A stretch of 64,000 nt of DNA, taken from Haemophilus parainfluenzae ATCC 33392. Lineage in GTDB: Bacteria > Pseudomonadota > Gammaproteobacteria > Enterobacterales > Pasteurellaceae. The stretch covers positions 565,501 to 629,500 of the forward strand of contig NZ_CP133470.1 in the NCBI RefSeq assembly GCF_031191205.1, in the 5' to 3' direction. The position numbers and the translations under genes are program-made. Below the pieces are notes generated by a model. That model was given only the letters and a program-made list of their open reading frames with translations, did not search any database and had not been told where the DNA came from. Shown piece by piece: positions 10,801 through 20,438 of this stretch; positions within the stretch are counted from its first letter, which is position 1, and every line of letters begins with the position of its first letter.

Positions 10801-11848
10801 TTTCAGAGATATATGGACCGTAATCTAAGTCATTGGTGAATAATGTTTCGATGATTTTATAGCCTGCTTGCGATAATTTCGCTAACACTTCTAAAGAAAT
10901 CTCGCCATTTGCTGGGCAAATAATTTCACCTGATTCAAGATCAACGTAATCTTTTGCCGCTACTTTGCCTGCGATATATTCAGTTGGCACTTCAACTTGT
11001 GTCACATTATCTTTTTCTAATGCTTTGATGTGACGAGCAGTGATACGACGACCGCGCTCTACATAGACTTTGCCATTTGCTTCAATATCAAATGTTGCCG
11101 TTTCACCACGTAGACGTTCTGGCACTAATGTCATGAGTAATTTATTGCCAGCGATCTCGAAAGTTACTTTGTCGAAGAATAAGTTTAAGATTTCTTCAAC
11201 GGTGTAACCTAACGCACGTAAAATAATGGTTGCCGGTAATTTACGACGGCGGTCAATACGCGCATATAAGTTATCTTTTGGATCAAATTCGAAATCTAAC
11301 CAAGAACCACGGTAAGGAATAATACGTGCGTTATAAAGCACTTTACCTGAAGAGTGTGTTTTACCTTTGTCAGAATCAAAAAATACGCCTGGGCTACGGT
11401 GTAATTGTGAAACGATAACACGCTCAGTACCATTGATGACAAAGGTACCGTTGTCAGTCATTAATGGGATTTCCCCCATATATACTTCGCTTTCTTTAAT
11501 GTCTTTGACTGCGCGTGATGAAGATTCTTTATCGTAGCTAACTAAACGTAATTTTACACGTAAACCTGCTGCATAAGTTGAACCACGGATTTGACATTCA
11601 CGGACATCAAATTCTGGTTCTTCTAAACGGTAATCAACATATTGTAATTCTGTATAACCGTTATTGCTTACGATTGGGAAAACAGAACGGAATGCAGCTT
11701 CTAAGCCTTGTTGACCTTCAGGATCTTTTTGAATGAATTTATCAAAAGAATCTAATTGGATAGTTAATAAATAAGGTACATTTAAAACTTGCGGACGTTT
11801 GCCGAAGTCTTTACGAATTCGTTTTTTCTCAGTATAGGAGTAACCCAT
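7820..11848 (-). CDS. rpoB: DNA-directed RNA polymerase subunit beta
   Basis: Second-largest RNA polymerase core subunit, 1342 residues, the same length as in enteric bacteria. The rifampicin-binding segment ([17 protein letters not shown] and the following T-H-K-R-R-I-S-A-L) reads as the sensitive form; no classic resistance change is visible. The C-terminal region with [12 protein letters not shown] and the [12 protein letters not shown] motif is intact. It lies 124 nt upstream of rpoC and about 295 nt downstream of rplL, and the latter spacer carries four stem-loops that probably tune how much transcription reaches rpoBC. Confidence 0.99.
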   Translation of the reverse strand: MGYSYTEKKRIRKDFGKRPQVLNVPYLLTIQLDSFDKFIQKDPEGQQGLEAAFRSVFPIVSNNGYTELQYVDYRLEEPEFDVRECQIRGSTYAAGLRVKLRLVSYDKESSSRAVKDIKESEVYMGEIPLMTDNGTFVINGTERVIVSQLHRSPGVFFDSDKGKTHSSGKVLYNARIIPYRGSWLDFEFDPKDNLYARIDRRRKLPATIILRALGYTVEEILNLFFDKVTFEIAGNKLLMTLVPERLRGETATFDIEANGKVYVERGRRITARHIKALEKDNVTQVEVPTEYIAGKVAAKDYVDLESGEIICPANGEISLEVLAKLSQAGYKIIETLFTNDLDYGPYISETLRVDPTYDRVSALYEIYRMMRPGEPPTPESSEALFNNLFFSAERYDLSAVGRMKFNRSLGIPEGEGTGILSNDDIIRVMKKLIDIRNGRGEVDDIDHLGNRRIRSVGEMAENQFRIGLVRVERAVKERLSLGDLDAITPQDLINPKPISAAVKEFFGSSQLSQFMDQNNPLSEVTHKRRISALGPGGLTRERAGFEVRDVHNTHYGRLCPIETPEGPNIGLINSLSAFARTNDYGFLETPYRKVVYGQVTEEIEYLSAIDEANYIIAQANSNLDENNRFTDAFVTARGERGESGLYKPEEIHYMDVSTQQVVSVAAALIPFLEHDDANRALMGANMQRQAVPTLRADKPLVGTGMEKPIALDSGVAVVAKRGGTVQYVDASRIVIKVNEDETVAGEAGIDIYNLIKYTRSNQNTCINQIPCVNLGDPINRGEVLADGPSTDLGELALGQNIRVAFMPWNGYNFEDSMLVSERVVQQDRFTTIHIQELSCVARDTKLGSEEITADIPNVGESALSKLDESGIVYVGAEVKGGDILVGKVTPKGETQLTPEEKLLRAIFGEKASDVKDSSLRVPNSVSGTVIDVQVFTRDGVEKDKRALEIEEMQLKQAKKDLSDELEILEAGLFARVRNVLIAGGIDAAQLDKMDRTKWLEQTISDEEKQNQLEQLAEQYEELRKEFEHKLEVKRKKIIKGDDLAPGVLKVVKVYLAVKRHIQPGDKMAGRHGNKGVISKINPVEDMPYDENGQPVEIVLNPLGVPSRMNIGQILETHLGLAAKGIGDQINAMIKQKQDVEKLRGYMQKAYDLGHGAQKVDLSTFSDDEIMRLAENLRKGLPVATPVFDGADEQEIKEMLKLGGLPTSGQITLYDGRTGEKFERPVTVGYMYMLKLNHLVDDKMHARSTGSYSLVTQQPLGGKAQFGGQRFGEMEVWALEAYGAAYTLQEMLTVKSDDVNGRTKMYKNIVGGNQQMDPGTPESFNVIMKEIRSLGLNIELDEE

Positions 11849-11987
11849 TATTGGTTTTCCTCTGTAAATTTTAGTGAGACCGAGTTGATATAAAAAAGTG
11901 CGGTCAAATTAATTGACGTTTTTATTTATATCGGAGATTGACGCCGTTTCGGATACCGCACTCTGAACCTTACTTCTGTAGTGGGCT

Positions 11988-12109
11988 ACTTAAATTAAAA
12001 CGTCTGATTAATTTAAGTGGAAACAGATACCATTAAACGGAAAATGTCTATCTGTTTTTTGTGCTGTTTTTGATAGCACAAAATGGCTGATGGTAAACCA
12101 CCAGCCATT
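11988..12109 (-). promoter_or_regulatory. Chain of four stem-loops in the rplL-rpoB spacer (attenuator/processing region)
   Basis: In transcription order: AATGGCTGATGG/CCACCAGCCATT (12082-12109, 12-bp stem), TTTTGTGCT/AGCACAAAA (12057-12083), AAACAGATA/TATCTGTTT (12021-12057) and ACTTAAATTAA/TTAATTTAAGT (11988-12018). In E. coli this spacer holds a partial terminator and an RNase III site that set the ratio of L7/L12 to polymerase; position and structure suggest the same here. The rest of the spacer (11849-11987) holds one uptake signal and no gene. Confidence 0.65.
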
Positions 12110-12143
12110 AAGCCTGAGAAACAGGACATAAGTGAATCAAAAA

Positions 12144-12515
12144 TTATTTGATTTCTACTTTTGCACCAGCTTCTTCTAATTCTTTCTTAAGTGCTTCAGC
12201 TTCTTCTTTAGAAACGCCTTCTTTTAAGTTAGCTGGAGCAGATTCAACTAAGTCTTTAGCTTCTTTTAAGCCTAAACCAGTTGCACCACGTACTGCTTTG
12301 ATAACTGCTACTTTGTTAGCACCAGCTTCAGCAAGAACTACGTCGAATTCAGTTTTTTCTTCTGCCGCTGCTGCTGCGCCGCCAACTGTTGGAGCTGCTG
12401 CTACTGCTGCTGCAGAAACGCCGAATTTTTCTTCCATCGCTGCGATTAATTCAACGATTTCAGTTACAGATTTAGAAGCGATCGCTTCAATGATTTGTTC
12501 GTTAGTTAATGACAT
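12144..12515 (-). CDS. rplL: 50S ribosomal protein L7/L12
   Basis: Stalk protein of the large ribosomal subunit that recruits translation GTPases; 123 residues. The N-terminal dimerisation domain begins M-S-L-T-N-E-Q, the Ala/Gly-rich hinge follows ([11 protein letters not shown]), and the C-terminal factor-binding domain has the conserved [16 protein letters not shown] start three codons upstream is possible but the ATG at 12515 has the AGGA ribosome site and matches the family start. It follows rplJ by 54 nt and is co-regulated with it through the L10 leader. Confidence 0.97.
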   Translation of the reverse strand: MSLTNEQIIEAIASKSVTEIVELIAAMEEKFGVSAAAVAAAPTVGGAAAAAEEKTEFDVVLAEAGANKVAVIKAVRGATGLGLKEAKDLVESAPANLKEGVSKEEAEALKKELEEAGAKVEIK

Positions 12516-12569
12516 AACAATCAATTCCTAAAATTAATAAAGTTAAATGAAGTAAGAAACGCTTAATGA

Positions 12570-13061
12570 TTAAGCTGCTTCTTGTAATTTGTCGCGTAAT
12601 GCCGCAAAAGTGCGAACAAGTTTGCCTGCCGCAGCTTCTTTCATTGTGCCCATTAAACGTGCAATTGCTTCTTCGTAAGTTGGTAATGTTGCTAAGAATT
12701 CAACATCTTGGATCTTACCTTCAAAGGCTGCACCTTTAATTTCAAACTTATCGTTTGCTTTAGCAAAATCTTTGAACAAACGTGCTGCTGCACCTGGGTG
12801 TTCGTTAGAGAATGCGATAAGTGTTGGACCTACAAACGTATCTTGTAAGCATTCGAAATCAGTGCCTTCAACCGCACGACGTAATAAAGTATTACGAACA
12901 ACGCGCATTGTCACACCAGCTTCACGAGCTGCTTTACGTAATTCAGTCATTTTATCAACAGTTACACCGCGAGAATCCGCGATTACTGCTGAAAGTGCAC
13001 CTTTGGCTGCTTCATTTACTTCGGCAACAATTGCTTGTTTGTCTTGAAGATTTAATGCCAT
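12570..13061 (-). CDS. rplJ: 50S ribosomal protein L10
   Basis: Base of the ribosomal stalk, binding 23S rRNA and the L7/L12 dimers; 163 residues, the usual length. It begins [12 protein letters not shown] and carries the conserved A-D-S-R-G-V-T-V and [12 protein letters not shown] motifs of the RNA-binding domain. The C-terminal helix that binds L7/L12 is complete. In gammaproteobacteria L10 (with L7/L12) represses its own translation by binding the leader upstream, and a matching leader is visible here. The rplKA genes, often upstream, are not present in this window; ridA sits there instead. Confidence 0.98.
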   Translation of the reverse strand: MALNLQDKQAIVAEVNEAAKGALSAVIADSRGVTVDKMTELRKAAREAGVTMRVVRNTLLRRAVEGTDFECLQDTFVGPTLIAFSNEHPGAAARLFKDFAKANDKFEIKGAAFEGKIQDVEFLATLPTYEEAIARLMGTMKEAAAGKLVRTFAALRDKLQEAA

Positions 13062-13099
13062 TGGCTTTTAGCTCCTGAATACACTCCGATTTCTCGGAA

Positions 13100-13295
13100 T
13101 TAATTTACCTCATCGAAAGAGTTATCTTTCAGACTAGGACGACTTCGGTGCCCAGAAGCAAGAAATATTCTTATTCTGTTCACCATCTACGTAGGATTAT
13201 TAAGACGATTATTGCTAACCATTCCCTACGGTCTTGGACGGGGCTTGAATAGGTCAAGCACCAACCAGAAATTTTACGCCAAGCGTAATTTAGGA
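13100..13295 (-). promoter_or_regulatory. L10 leader (autoregulatory 5' region of rplJL)
   Basis: The untranslated leader of the rplJL-rpoBC mRNA. The segment 13175-13242, read on the minus strand, has C-C-G-T-C-C-A-A-G-A-C-C-G, then paired arms GTAGGG/CCTAC and a TAGATGGTGAACAGAAT tail, closely like the L10-binding site of the E. coli rplJ leader. A second small hairpin TTACGC/GCGTAA lies at 13275-13289. Function is inferred by similarity. Confidence 0.75.
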
Positions 13296-13301
13296 GCGAG
13301 A

Positions 13302-13330
13302 TTATAGTGATTAATCTCGCTCTTGTAAAG
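13302..13330 (-). promoter_or_regulatory. Promoter of rplJ-rplL-rpoB-rpoC
   Basis: On the minus strand, TTTACA (13325-13330) and a perfect TATAAT (13302-13307) are spaced 17 nt. A perfect 11-bp inverted repeat, GAGCGAGATTA/TAATCTCGCTC (13295-13305 and 13313-13323), covers the spacer and -10, so it could be an operator or an early RNA hairpin. Confidence 0.75.
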
Positions 13331-13373
13331 TCTATTGTAGAAAAAATCTGCAGATTTTAACCGCTCTTTCCTA

Positions 13374-13763
13374 TTATTTTCTTACTGCAATCGCTTCGAT
13401 TTCTAGGCCAACATCTTTTGGTAAGCGAGCAACTTCTACGCAAGAACGAGCAGGGAAATTAGGATGATTATTTTCTTTAAAGAATTTCTCATACTCTGCA
13501 TTTACTGCTGCAAAATCATTAAGATCTTTCACAAACACAGTGGTTTTCACAATATCACCTACTTTCAAACCAGCCTGTTCAATAATGGCTTTCACGTTTT
13601 CTAACGATTGACGCGCCTGAGCTACAATATCTTTTGGCACTTCACCCGTTGCAGGGTTAACCGGGATTTGACCTGATGTTAAAACTAAATTACCTAAATC
13701 CACCGCTTGAACATAAGGACCGATTGCTGCTGGGGCTTTTTCTGTATGAATGATTTTAGTCAT
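13374..13763 (-). CDS. ridA: RidA family 2-iminobutanoate/2-iminopropanoate deaminase
   Basis: Cytosolic trimeric deaminase of 129 residues that hydrolyses reactive enamine/imine intermediates released by PLP enzymes such as threonine dehydratase. The family signature near the C-terminus, with the substrate-binding Arg in P-A-R-S-C-V-E-V-A-R-L-P, is intact, as is the early G-P-Y-V-Q-A-V and the L-T-S-G-Q-I-P motif. The start has a clear GGAG ribosome site. It is transcribed toward the rplJ operon; the rplJ promoter lies just past its end, and no strong terminator separates them. Confidence 0.93.
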   Translation of the reverse strand: MTKIIHTEKAPAAIGPYVQAVDLGNLVLTSGQIPVNPATGEVPKDIVAQARQSLENVKAIIEQAGLKVGDIVKTTVFVKDLNDFAAVNAEYEKFFKENNHPNFPARSCVEVARLPKDVGLEIEAIAVRK

Positions 13764-13843
13764 GATATTCTCCTTTAATATTGACGTATAAATACGCTTG
13801 CTATCCTAACATATAAGTGACTTTATCGCTTATACGAGTATTC

Positions 13844-14590
13844 TTAATCAATCTCTTTTAATACATCATCAGACAATTCTTTCTGTGAACTTTCTTTTAC
13901 TTTGCCATCATTTACTTTAAATTCTAAATTCTGATAATAAGCTTCGCGGAAAGTAACATAAGGATCTTGGGCTTGATTGAGCAATTCTGTTTGGTCCAAT
14001 GTTTTCGAGCGTTTATCTATGGCTTGCACACCATATTTCACCAGTGACCACGGCCCCCCCACCCAATTCCAGAACGGATAAGTATAAGCCGCATCGACCA
14101 CTGCCCCCGTTAATTGACGAGGTGTTGTCGCATTATAAATTGGCAATACAATATAAGTGCCCGCATCTACACCGTAGGTGCCCAATGTTTCACCAAAACT
14201 GCGTTGATCATAAACCTGCAAGTCTTTGCTTGCACTGGCAAAATCAAATAAGCCACCGATACCAAAGGTTGAGTTAATCCAGAAACGGTTGAAGTGAACA
14301 AAGGCTTTTTTCGGTTCACCTTCTAATAAACGGTTCACAAAGCTCACTGGCTCATCTAAGTTATTTGCCACATTAGCTAAACCTTTTGTGACCGGTGTCG
14401 GCACGTAATCACGCCAGCCTTTCGCTGCAGGTTCTAACACATAACGGTCCATGACTTTATAGTTAAAATCAAACATCGTGCGGTTAAAACTTTCTAATTT
14501 ATCATTGCGTTCACCATCTGCTTTGGTTGCACAACCCGTTAATACAGCTGTTGCAATTAAGCCGACCGCAAGTAAAGGTGTTTTTTTCAT
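13844..14590 (-). CDS. mlaA: MlaA (VacJ) phospholipid-binding lipoprotein
   Basis: Outer-membrane lipoprotein of the Mla pathway that removes misplaced phospholipids from the outer leaflet and passes them to MlaC. 248 residues. The signal peptide ends in a lipobox (L-T-G-C, lipidated Cys20). The conserved core F-N-R-T-M-F-D-F-N, the P-V-T-K-G-L-A-N-V-A-N-N-L motif and F-W-I-N-S-T-F-G-I-G-G-L-F-D are all present. The other mla genes are not in this window, as is common. It stands alone, 80 nt upstream of ridA on the same strand, and is likely transcribed from its own promoter in the spacer above 14590. Confidence 0.94.
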   Translation of the reverse strand: MKKTPLLAVGLIATAVLTGCATKADGERNDKLESFNRTMFDFNYKVMDRYVLEPAAKGWRDYVPTPVTKGLANVANNLDEPVSFVNRLLEGEPKKAFVHFNRFWINSTFGIGGLFDFASASKDLQVYDQRSFGETLGTYGVDAGTYIVLPIYNATTPRQLTGAVVDAAYTYPFWNWVGGPWSLVKYGVQAIDKRSKTLDQTELLNQAQDPYVTFREAYYQNLEFKVNDGKVKESSQKELSDDVLKEID

Positions 14591-14746
14591 TCCACTTTCC
14601 TATCACAAAAAATTGTCTTTATTCTAACCAACTTGAAAGATAACTACAAAAAATTTATTAAAACCTAGAGATAACTTTTCTGTTCGCTATGTTTAATCAT
14701 AGTGCTTTTTAGTTTTCCAAAAATGACTTTTGTTCCCGATATAAAC

Positions 14747-14771
14747 AAAAATGCCACCTTTCGGTGACATT
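14747..14771 (-). terminator. Terminator of the yagU-like gene
   Basis: On the minus strand a 9-bp stem AATGTCACC / GGTGGCATT (one G-U) with a GAAA tetraloop, followed by TTTGTTT, just past the gene ending at 14790. Confidence 0.7.
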
Positions 14772-14789
14772 CTTTGCAATATAGATTAA

Positions 14790-15413
14790 TTATTCAGTTG
14801 CATTTTTTAATGGAATTTCTGCATCTGGCTCGTGAGTAATACGGTTACGTAAATCACGACGAATAATCTCAATTGTCCAGAACCAGAAAATATGTCCCAC
14901 TAATTCAGAAATATGTTCATATAATGGCCATTCTGCAACAGGTGGTGTTAAACCCAATGCAGGGAAAGTGATGTAGTGCACACAAATATCTGCGATTAAA
15001 CCGGCACCAATACCTTGCCAGAATTTGATTTTAGGGAAACGTTCTGCCACTAAACAGTAAGCAATAGCAAATACTAATGAGAAAGTAATGTGAGTCACGC
15101 CAATCCAGTCAAAACCATGATCTGCAAAAGTGAATGCTGCTTGAGTTGGGTCAATACCTAAATAATCACGTAAGAATACGTGTGGTGGGTTTAAGAATGC
15201 ACGTGAACAGACTTGAAGAATTTGAGCTTGGCTTAAACCTGTGATGTCTACTTTACATGCTGCTGCGAAGAAATCGATTGGGCTACGCGGTGGGAATGGA
15301 TGCTCAGCACCCCATTTTACGAATGCAGAAATTAAACCCGCAATAATACCAACAAAAATCGCTACGCCATAACGACGACGATTAGCAGGAGTTTGTTCAA
15401 AAATACCTGACAT
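14790..15413 (-). CDS. yagU: YagU family inner-membrane protein (DUF1440)
   Basis: Integral inner-membrane protein of about 207 residues with several hydrophobic segments. It resembles E. coli YagU closely: the N-terminus [13 protein letters not shown], the V-K-W-G-A-E and P-P-R-S-P segments, and the C-terminal [18 protein letters not shown]. YagU has been linked to acid tolerance in E. coli; the molecular function is unknown. I chose the ATG at 15413, which has GGAG at good spacing and matches the family start, over one 60 nt upstream that would add a Phe-rich stretch and read through an uptake signal. Confidence 0.85.
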   Translation of the reverse strand: MSGIFEQTPANRRRYGVAIFVGIIAGLISAFVKWGAEHPFPPRSPIDFFAAACKVDITGLSQAQILQVCSRAFLNPPHVFLRDYLGIDPTQAAFTFADHGFDWIGVTHITFSLVFAIAYCLVAERFPKIKFWQGIGAGLIADICVHYITFPALGLTPPVAEWPLYEHISELVGHIFWFWTIEIIRRDLRNRITHEPDAEIPLKNATE

Positions 15414-15566
15414 ATATTTGCTCCGAAAAAAGAAAAAATGACCGCACTTTGTATCAAAAGTCGCGGTTCCCATTTTGCTTTAGCAAAACTTGTCTTTGAT
15501 TCTCAATGACTTTGACTTGTTAGTCAAGAACTAATTATTAAGAGTTAGAACATTTTATGATAAGAA

Positions 15567-15600
15567 TAAAAAAATGCGGTTATTTCTAACCGCACTTTCA
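15567..15600 (-). terminator. talB terminator made from an uptake-signal pair
   Basis: On the minus strand AAGTGCGGTTA / TAACCGCAT(T) with a GAAA-type loop, followed by a run of seven T. One arm is a perfect uptake signal, the other has a single change. Confidence 0.8.
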
Positions 15601-15611
15601 TGTTCTTAAAA

Positions 15612-16565
15612 TTAAAGTTTTGCTGAAAGCATTGCTTCTAATTTCTCTTGGTCAACTGCAAATTTGCGAATTCCCTCTGCTAATTTCTCAACAGCCATCG
15701 CATCGCTGTTATGTTGCCAGTAGAATTCTGCTTCTGTTAATGGTTGAGGTTTCGCTTTTACTTCACCTTTGTAGTCTAGTTTACGTACAAGTGCGGTTGA
15801 ATTTTCCTGTAATTCTTTAAGTAAAGCGGGTGCAATAGTTAAACGATCACAACCTGCTAATTCAATAATTTCACCTACATTACGGAAACTTGCACCCATT
15901 ACCACTGTTTTATAACCGTATTCTTTGTAGTAGTTATAAATTTTGGTTACAGAAATGACACCTGGGTCTTCTGCTGGAGCATATTCTTTTTTATCAGTAT
16001 TTGCTTTGTACCAGTCTAAGATACGACCGACGAATGGCGAAATTAAGTAAACCCCTGCTTCAGCACACGCACGTGCTTGGGCTTCAGAGAATAATAAAGT
16101 TAAGTTACAGTTAATGCCTTCTTTTTCAAGAATCTCTGCTGCACGAATACCTTGCCATGTTGACGCAATTTTGATCAAGATACGATCATTTGAAATACCT
16201 GCCGCATTATAAAGTGCGATAAGTTTACGTGCTTTTTCAACGGTTGCTTGGGTATCGTAAGAAAGACGCGCATCCACTTCCGTTGAAATACGTCCTGGGA
16301 CAATTTTTAAAATTTCTAAACCGATGTTTACCGCTAATTTATCTTCTGCATCAATTAATTGTTGCGCTTTATCTGCACTTTGTGCTTTGGCGTAAGTAAT
16401 CGCTTCATCAATTAATGGTGCATATTGTGGTAATGCTGAAGCACTTAAAATTAAAGATGGGTTTGTTGTTGCATCTTGTGGTTGGTATTTTTTAATTGCA
16501 TCAATATCGCCCGTATCAGCCACGACGACGGTCATACTACGAAGTGAATCTAACTGAGTTGTCAT
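15612..16565 (-). CDS. talB: Transaldolase
   Basis: Cytosolic enzyme of the non-oxidative pentose phosphate pathway, moving a dihydroxyacetone unit between sedoheptulose 7-phosphate and glyceraldehyde 3-phosphate. 317 residues, the TalA/TalB class. The Schiff-base lysine is Lys132 in R-I-L-I-K-I-A-S-T, and the N-terminal D-T-G-D and D-A-T-T-N-P-S-L-I motifs are intact. Start with a GGAG-like ribosome site. Transcribed alone; ends in the uptake-signal terminator. Confidence 0.97.
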   Translation of the reverse strand: MTTQLDSLRSMTVVVADTGDIDAIKKYQPQDATTNPSLILSASALPQYAPLIDEAITYAKAQSADKAQQLIDAEDKLAVNIGLEILKIVPGRISTEVDARLSYDTQATVEKARKLIALYNAAGISNDRILIKIASTWQGIRAAEILEKEGINCNLTLLFSEAQARACAEAGVYLISPFVGRILDWYKANTDKKEYAPAEDPGVISVTKIYNYYKEYGYKTVVMGASFRNVGEIIELAGCDRLTIAPALLKELQENSTALVRKLDYKGEVKAKPQPLTEAEFYWQHNSDAMAVEKLAEGIRKFAVDQEKLEAMLSAKL

Positions 16566-16857
16566 TATATTCTCCTTGAATGGATTTGTTTGAATTCGAC
16601 TGTCTTACGATAGCATAATTAGCTTTAAAAAGGTAATTCGTCCAGGAAAATATTTACGATAGGGAAAACCAATGCATTCTAAATTTATCCTCTCATACCA
16701 TCACTTTTAACAATTTTTTCGCGATTTATTAGATACAAATCACAAAACGTTATTTTTCTTTAAATAATTACCTTACAAATCTTTACAAAAATGAAATTTT
16801 GAGCTAATAAGAGAAAGACCCTTTATAAAAATATCGCCTAATGACAAGGAGGCTCAA

Positions 16858-18483
16858 ATGCAACACAAACTACTTTTCTCTGCCATTGCGCTTGCTCTTT
16901 CCTATTCTGCTCAAGCAGTTATAGTGCCTGAAGGAACGCAATTAGATGAAAAACAACATATCGTGATCAATAACGGGGCTGAACCACAAAGTTTTGACCC
17001 ACAAAAAACTGAAGGTGTACCTGAATCTAGCGTTGCTTATCAATTACTTGAAGGCCTCGTCACCTCAGACTCTGAAGGTAAACTTCAACCGGGTGTAGCT
17101 GAAAGCTGGGAAAACACACCAGACTTTAAAACGTGGACATTCCATTTACGTAAAGATGCCAAATGGTCAAATGGTGATCCCGTTACTGCGCACGATTTCG
17201 TGTTTGCTTGGCGTCGTTTAGTGGATCCTGCAACAGCAGCCCCTTATGCAAGTTACTTAAGTTATTTACAAGTGGAAAATGCGCAAGACATCATTGACGG
17301 TAAGAAAAAACCGGCTGAATTAGGTGTTGAAGCAAAAGATGATTACACCTTTGTGGTTCATGCAACCAATCCTGTGCCTTATGCAGTCAGTTTAACGACT
17401 CACCAATCCTTATTGCCATTACCACAAAAAGTGGTCGAAAAATTGGGTGATGCATGGGTGAAAAAAGAAAACTACGTGGGTAATGGTGCCTATAAACTCG
17501 CTAACCACATTATTAATGAAAAAATCGAATTTGAACGTAACCCACTCTATTGGAACGATAAAGAGACTGTCATTAACAGTGCAACATTCCTTGCGATTGA
17601 AAACCCAAGTACTGATGTGGCGCGTTATCGTGCAGGCGATTTAGATATGACGAACTACGCCTTACCACCAGAACAATTTGCTAAATTACAAAAAGAGTTA
17701 CCTGGTGAAGTATTCACGACACGAACTCTTGCAACCTATTCTTACGAGTTAAACAATAAGAAAGCACCTTTTGATAACGTGAATGTTCGTAAAGCCTTGA
17801 ACTTATCCCTTGATCGTAATGTGATCACCGATAAAGTTTTAGGCCAAGGTCAAACACCAACCTATGTGTTTACCCCAACTTACATCGAAGAAGGCCAGCT
17901 CATTCAACAACCTGCTTATTCAAAAGAACCGATGGCACAACGTAATGAAGAAGCCATTAAACTCTTAGAAGAAGCTGGCTACAGCAAAGCAAATCCGTTG
18001 AAATTCAGCATTCTTTACAACACCAATGAAAACCACAAAAAAGTGGCCATTGCTGCGGCATCTATGTGGAAAGCAAACACCAAAGGTTTAATTGATGTGA
18101 AATTAGAAAACCAAGAGTGGAAAACTTACATTGATAGCCGTCGTGCAGGCCGTTACGATGCAGCGCGTGCAGGCTGGAATGCGGATTACAACCAAGCCAC
18201 AACATTCGGCAACTATTTCTTATCTAATTCGAGTAACAATACCGCAAAATATGCGAACCCTGAATATGATAAAGCCATTGCTGAATCTTATGTCGCAACG
18301 GATGCGGAAGGTCGTGCAAAAGCCTACGCAAAAGCCGAAGAAATTCTTGCAAAAGATTTCGGTATCGTGCCAATTTTTAACTATGTGAATCCACGCTTAG
18401 TGAAACCTTACGTAAAAGGCTATTCAGGCAAAGATCCACAAGATCACATTTACTTACGCAACCTTTATATTATTAAACATTAA
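16858..18483 (+). CDS. oppA: Oligopeptide ABC transporter, periplasmic binding protein OppA
   Basis: Periplasmic solute-binding protein of 541 residues. A Sec signal peptide of about 20 residues ends at A-Q-A. The family 5 binding-protein core is clear: N-N-G-A-E-P-Q-S-F-D-P, L-L-E-G-L-V, and the W-S-N-G-D-P-V-T-A-H-D-F-V-F-A-W-R-R signature. Strong AGGAGG ribosome site. First gene of oppABCDF; an uptake-signal hairpin between oppA and oppB probably reduces transcription into the membrane genes so that the binding protein is in excess. In H. influenzae the OppA homologue takes up peptides; a heme-linked role has also been described for related proteins in the family. Confidence 0.95.
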   Translation: MQHKLLFSAIALALSYSAQAVIVPEGTQLDEKQHIVINNGAEPQSFDPQKTEGVPESSVAYQLLEGLVTSDSEGKLQPGVAESWENTPDFKTWTFHLRKDAKWSNGDPVTAHDFVFAWRRLVDPATAAPYASYLSYLQVENAQDIIDGKKKPAELGVEAKDDYTFVVHATNPVPYAVSLTTHQSLLPLPQKVVEKLGDAWVKKENYVGNGAYKLANHIINEKIEFERNPLYWNDKETVINSATFLAIENPSTDVARYRAGDLDMTNYALPPEQFAKLQKELPGEVFTTRTLATYSYELNNKKAPFDNVNVRKALNLSLDRNVITDKVLGQGQTPTYVFTPTYIEEGQLIQQPAYSKEPMAQRNEEAIKLLEEAGYSKANPLKFSILYNTNENHKKVAIAAASMWKANTKGLIDVKLENQEWKTYIDSRRAGRYDAARAGWNADYNQATTFGNYFLSNSSNNTAKYANPEYDKAIAESYVATDAEGRAKAYAKAEEILAKDFGIVPIFNYVNPRLVKPYVKGYSGKDPQDHIYLRNLYIIKH

Positions 18484-18499
18484 TTCGTTGCTCGTATTT

Positions 18500-18540
18500 A
18501 AGTGCGGTTAAAAATTATCGTATTTTTTGACCGCACTTTT
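18500..18540 (+). terminator. Uptake-signal hairpin between oppA and oppB (partial terminator)
   Basis: AAGTGCGGTTAAAAA (from 18500) faces TTTTTTGACCGCACTTTT (to 18540). It lies inside the operon, 17 nt past oppA, so it probably acts as an attenuator or as a 3' stabiliser of the oppA message. Confidence 0.65.
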
Positions 18541-18563
18541 CGCCCATTTTGGTTGGAGTTATT

Positions 18564-19484
18564 ATGCTCAAATTTATTTTTAAACGGCTGTTGGAAGCCT
18601 TACCAACGCTGTTTATTTTAATTACTTTTTCCTTCTTTCTGATGCGTCTCGCCCCTGGTAGCCCGTTCACCTCAGAACGTGCTTATCCACCAGAAGTCAT
18701 GGCAAATATCGAAGCGAAGTATCATTTGAATGAACCTTTGTATAAACAATACTTTCTTTATTTGGAAAATCTCTCCCAAGGTGATTTTGGCCCCTCTTTT
18801 AAATATAAAGATCAATCGGTCAATGATTTAATCGCATCAGCCTTCCCGGTTTCCTTAAAATTGGGGATGGTCGCTTTTGCCTTTGCTGTGGTATTAGGTG
18901 TCACAGCGGGTACGCTCGCCGCACTCAATCAAAATAGTCGCTGGGATTATATTCTAATGAGCTTTTCAATGCTTGGGGTCATTATGCCAAGCTTTGTCTT
19001 CGCACCAGTCTTAGTACTGATTTTCGCCATTTATTTGGGTTGGTTACCCGCTGGCGGTTGGAATGGCGGTTCAGCAATGTACATTATTTTACCCGTTGCC
19101 TCATTAACTATCGCTTATGTTGCAGGGATTGCGCGTATCATGCGCGGATCCATGATTGAAGTACTGCATTCCAACTTTATTCGTACCGCTAAAGCCAAAG
19201 GGCTTTCAACCTCAAGAATCATTTTAAAACATGCTTTACGCCCGGCTCTTTTACCTGTGATTACCTATTTAGGGCCAGCTTTTGTGGGGATTATTACCGG
19301 CTCAATGGTCATCGAAAGCGTGTTTGGTTTACCCGGCATGGGGTTATTATTTGTAAACGGTGCATTAAACCGTGATTATTCTTTAGTTTTAAGTCTCACC
19401 ATTTTAGTGGGCACATTAACCATTTTATTTAATGCGATTGTGGATATTTTATACGCTATCATCGATCCAAAAATTCGTTATTAA
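18564..19484 (+). CDS. oppB: Oligopeptide ABC transporter permease OppB
   Basis: Inner-membrane permease, 306 residues, with six predicted membrane helices and the ABC-permease EAA motif (T-A-K-A-K-G-L-S-T-S-R-I-I-L-K-H-A-L) that contacts the ATPases. The start is the ATG at 18564 with GGAG 6 nt upstream; the reading frame is open a few codons further up but without a ribosome site. Followed by oppC after 9 nt. Confidence 0.95.
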   Translation: MLKFIFKRLLEALPTLFILITFSFFLMRLAPGSPFTSERAYPPEVMANIEAKYHLNEPLYKQYFLYLENLSQGDFGPSFKYKDQSVNDLIASAFPVSLKLGMVAFAFAVVLGVTAGTLAALNQNSRWDYILMSFSMLGVIMPSFVFAPVLVLIFAIYLGWLPAGGWNGGSAMYIILPVASLTIAYVAGIARIMRGSMIEVLHSNFIRTAKAKGLSTSRIILKHALRPALLPVITYLGPAFVGIITGSMVIESVFGLPGMGLLFVNGALNRDYSLVLSLTILVGTLTILFNAIVDILYAIIDPKIRY

Positions 19485-19493
19485 GGATAAGTT

Positions 19494-20429
19494 ATGACAG
19501 ATTATCGTACTCAGCCGATTAATCAGAAAAATGCGGATTTTGTGGAACAAGTGGCTGACCGTATTGAAGAAATGCAACTGGAAGGCCGCAGCCTATGGCA
19601 AGATGCGAAACGCCGTTTTTTCCGCAATAAAGCGGCCGTTGCCAGTCTGATTATTTTGGCGTTTATTATTGTATTTATTACCGTAGCACCTTGGTTCTTC
19701 CCATTTACCTATGAAGATACCGATTGGAATATGATGAGCTCCCCACCAACAATGGAAGGCTATCACTTCTTCGGTACCGATGCCTCGGGTCGAGACTTAT
19801 TGATACGTACTGCTATTGGTGGACGGATTTCATTATTAGTAGGTATTGCGGGTGCTTTCATTTCCGTAACCATCGGTACAATTTATGGGGCTATTTCTGG
19901 TTATGTAGGCGGTAAAACAGATATGTTGATGATGCGCTTTTTAGAGATTCTCAGCTCATTTCCATTTATGTTCTTCGTCATTTTGTTGGTGACCCTTTTT
20001 GGCCAAAACATTTTCTTAATTTTTATCGCAATCGGGGCGATTGCTTGGCTTGGTCTTGCTCGTATCGTACGTGGTCAAACGCTTAGTTTGAAAAATAAAG
20101 AATTCGTCGAAGCCGCCATCGTTTGTGGCGTGTCTCGTCGCCAAATCATTTTTAAGCACATCATTCCAAATGTATTGGGCTTAGTGGCAGTTTACGCCTC
20201 GCTTGAAGTACCTGGACTTATTCTTTTCGAATCATTCTTAAGTTTCTTAGGCTTAGGAACACAAGAGCCGATGAGTAGCTGGGGCGCACTATTAAGTGAT
20301 GGAGCAGCACAAATGGAAGTCTCGCCTTGGCTATTAATTTTCCCGGCATTTTTCCTTTGTCTCACGCTGTTTTGTTTTAACTTTATCGGTGACGGGTTGC
20401 GTGATGCACTCGATCCAAAAGATAGATAG
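19494..20429 (+). CDS. oppC: Oligopeptide ABC transporter permease OppC
   Basis: Second permease of the importer, 311 residues. A cytoplasmic N-terminal tail of about 45 residues precedes the first helix; the F-F-G-T-D-A-S-G-R-D-L segment typical of the DppC/OppC group is present, as is the EAA loop (A-A-I-V-C-G-V-S-R-R-Q-I-I-F-K-H-I-I-P). Spaced 9 nt from oppB and oppD on either side. Confidence 0.95.
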   Translation: MTDYRTQPINQKNADFVEQVADRIEEMQLEGRSLWQDAKRRFFRNKAAVASLIILAFIIVFITVAPWFFPFTYEDTDWNMMSSPPTMEGYHFFGTDASGRDLLIRTAIGGRISLLVGIAGAFISVTIGTIYGAISGYVGGKTDMLMMRFLEILSSFPFMFFVILLVTLFGQNIFLIFIAIGAIAWLGLARIVRGQTLSLKNKEFVEAAIVCGVSRRQIIFKHIIPNVLGLVAVYASLEVPGLILFESFLSFLGLGTQEPMSSWGALLSDGAAQMEVSPWLLIFPAFFLCLTLFCFNFIGDGLRDALDPKDR

Positions 20430-20438
20430 GAGCGAATC

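Noticed and set aside
16715..16750. CRP site upstream of oppA
   Set aside because: A good right half (ATCACA) is present near 16740, but the left half is poor (TTAGA instead of TGTGA), so the evidence is too weak to list.
18500..18540. Facing uptake-signal pairs read as insertion-sequence ends
   Set aside because: No transposase or target duplication; the same pair recurs at many gene ends as a hairpin.
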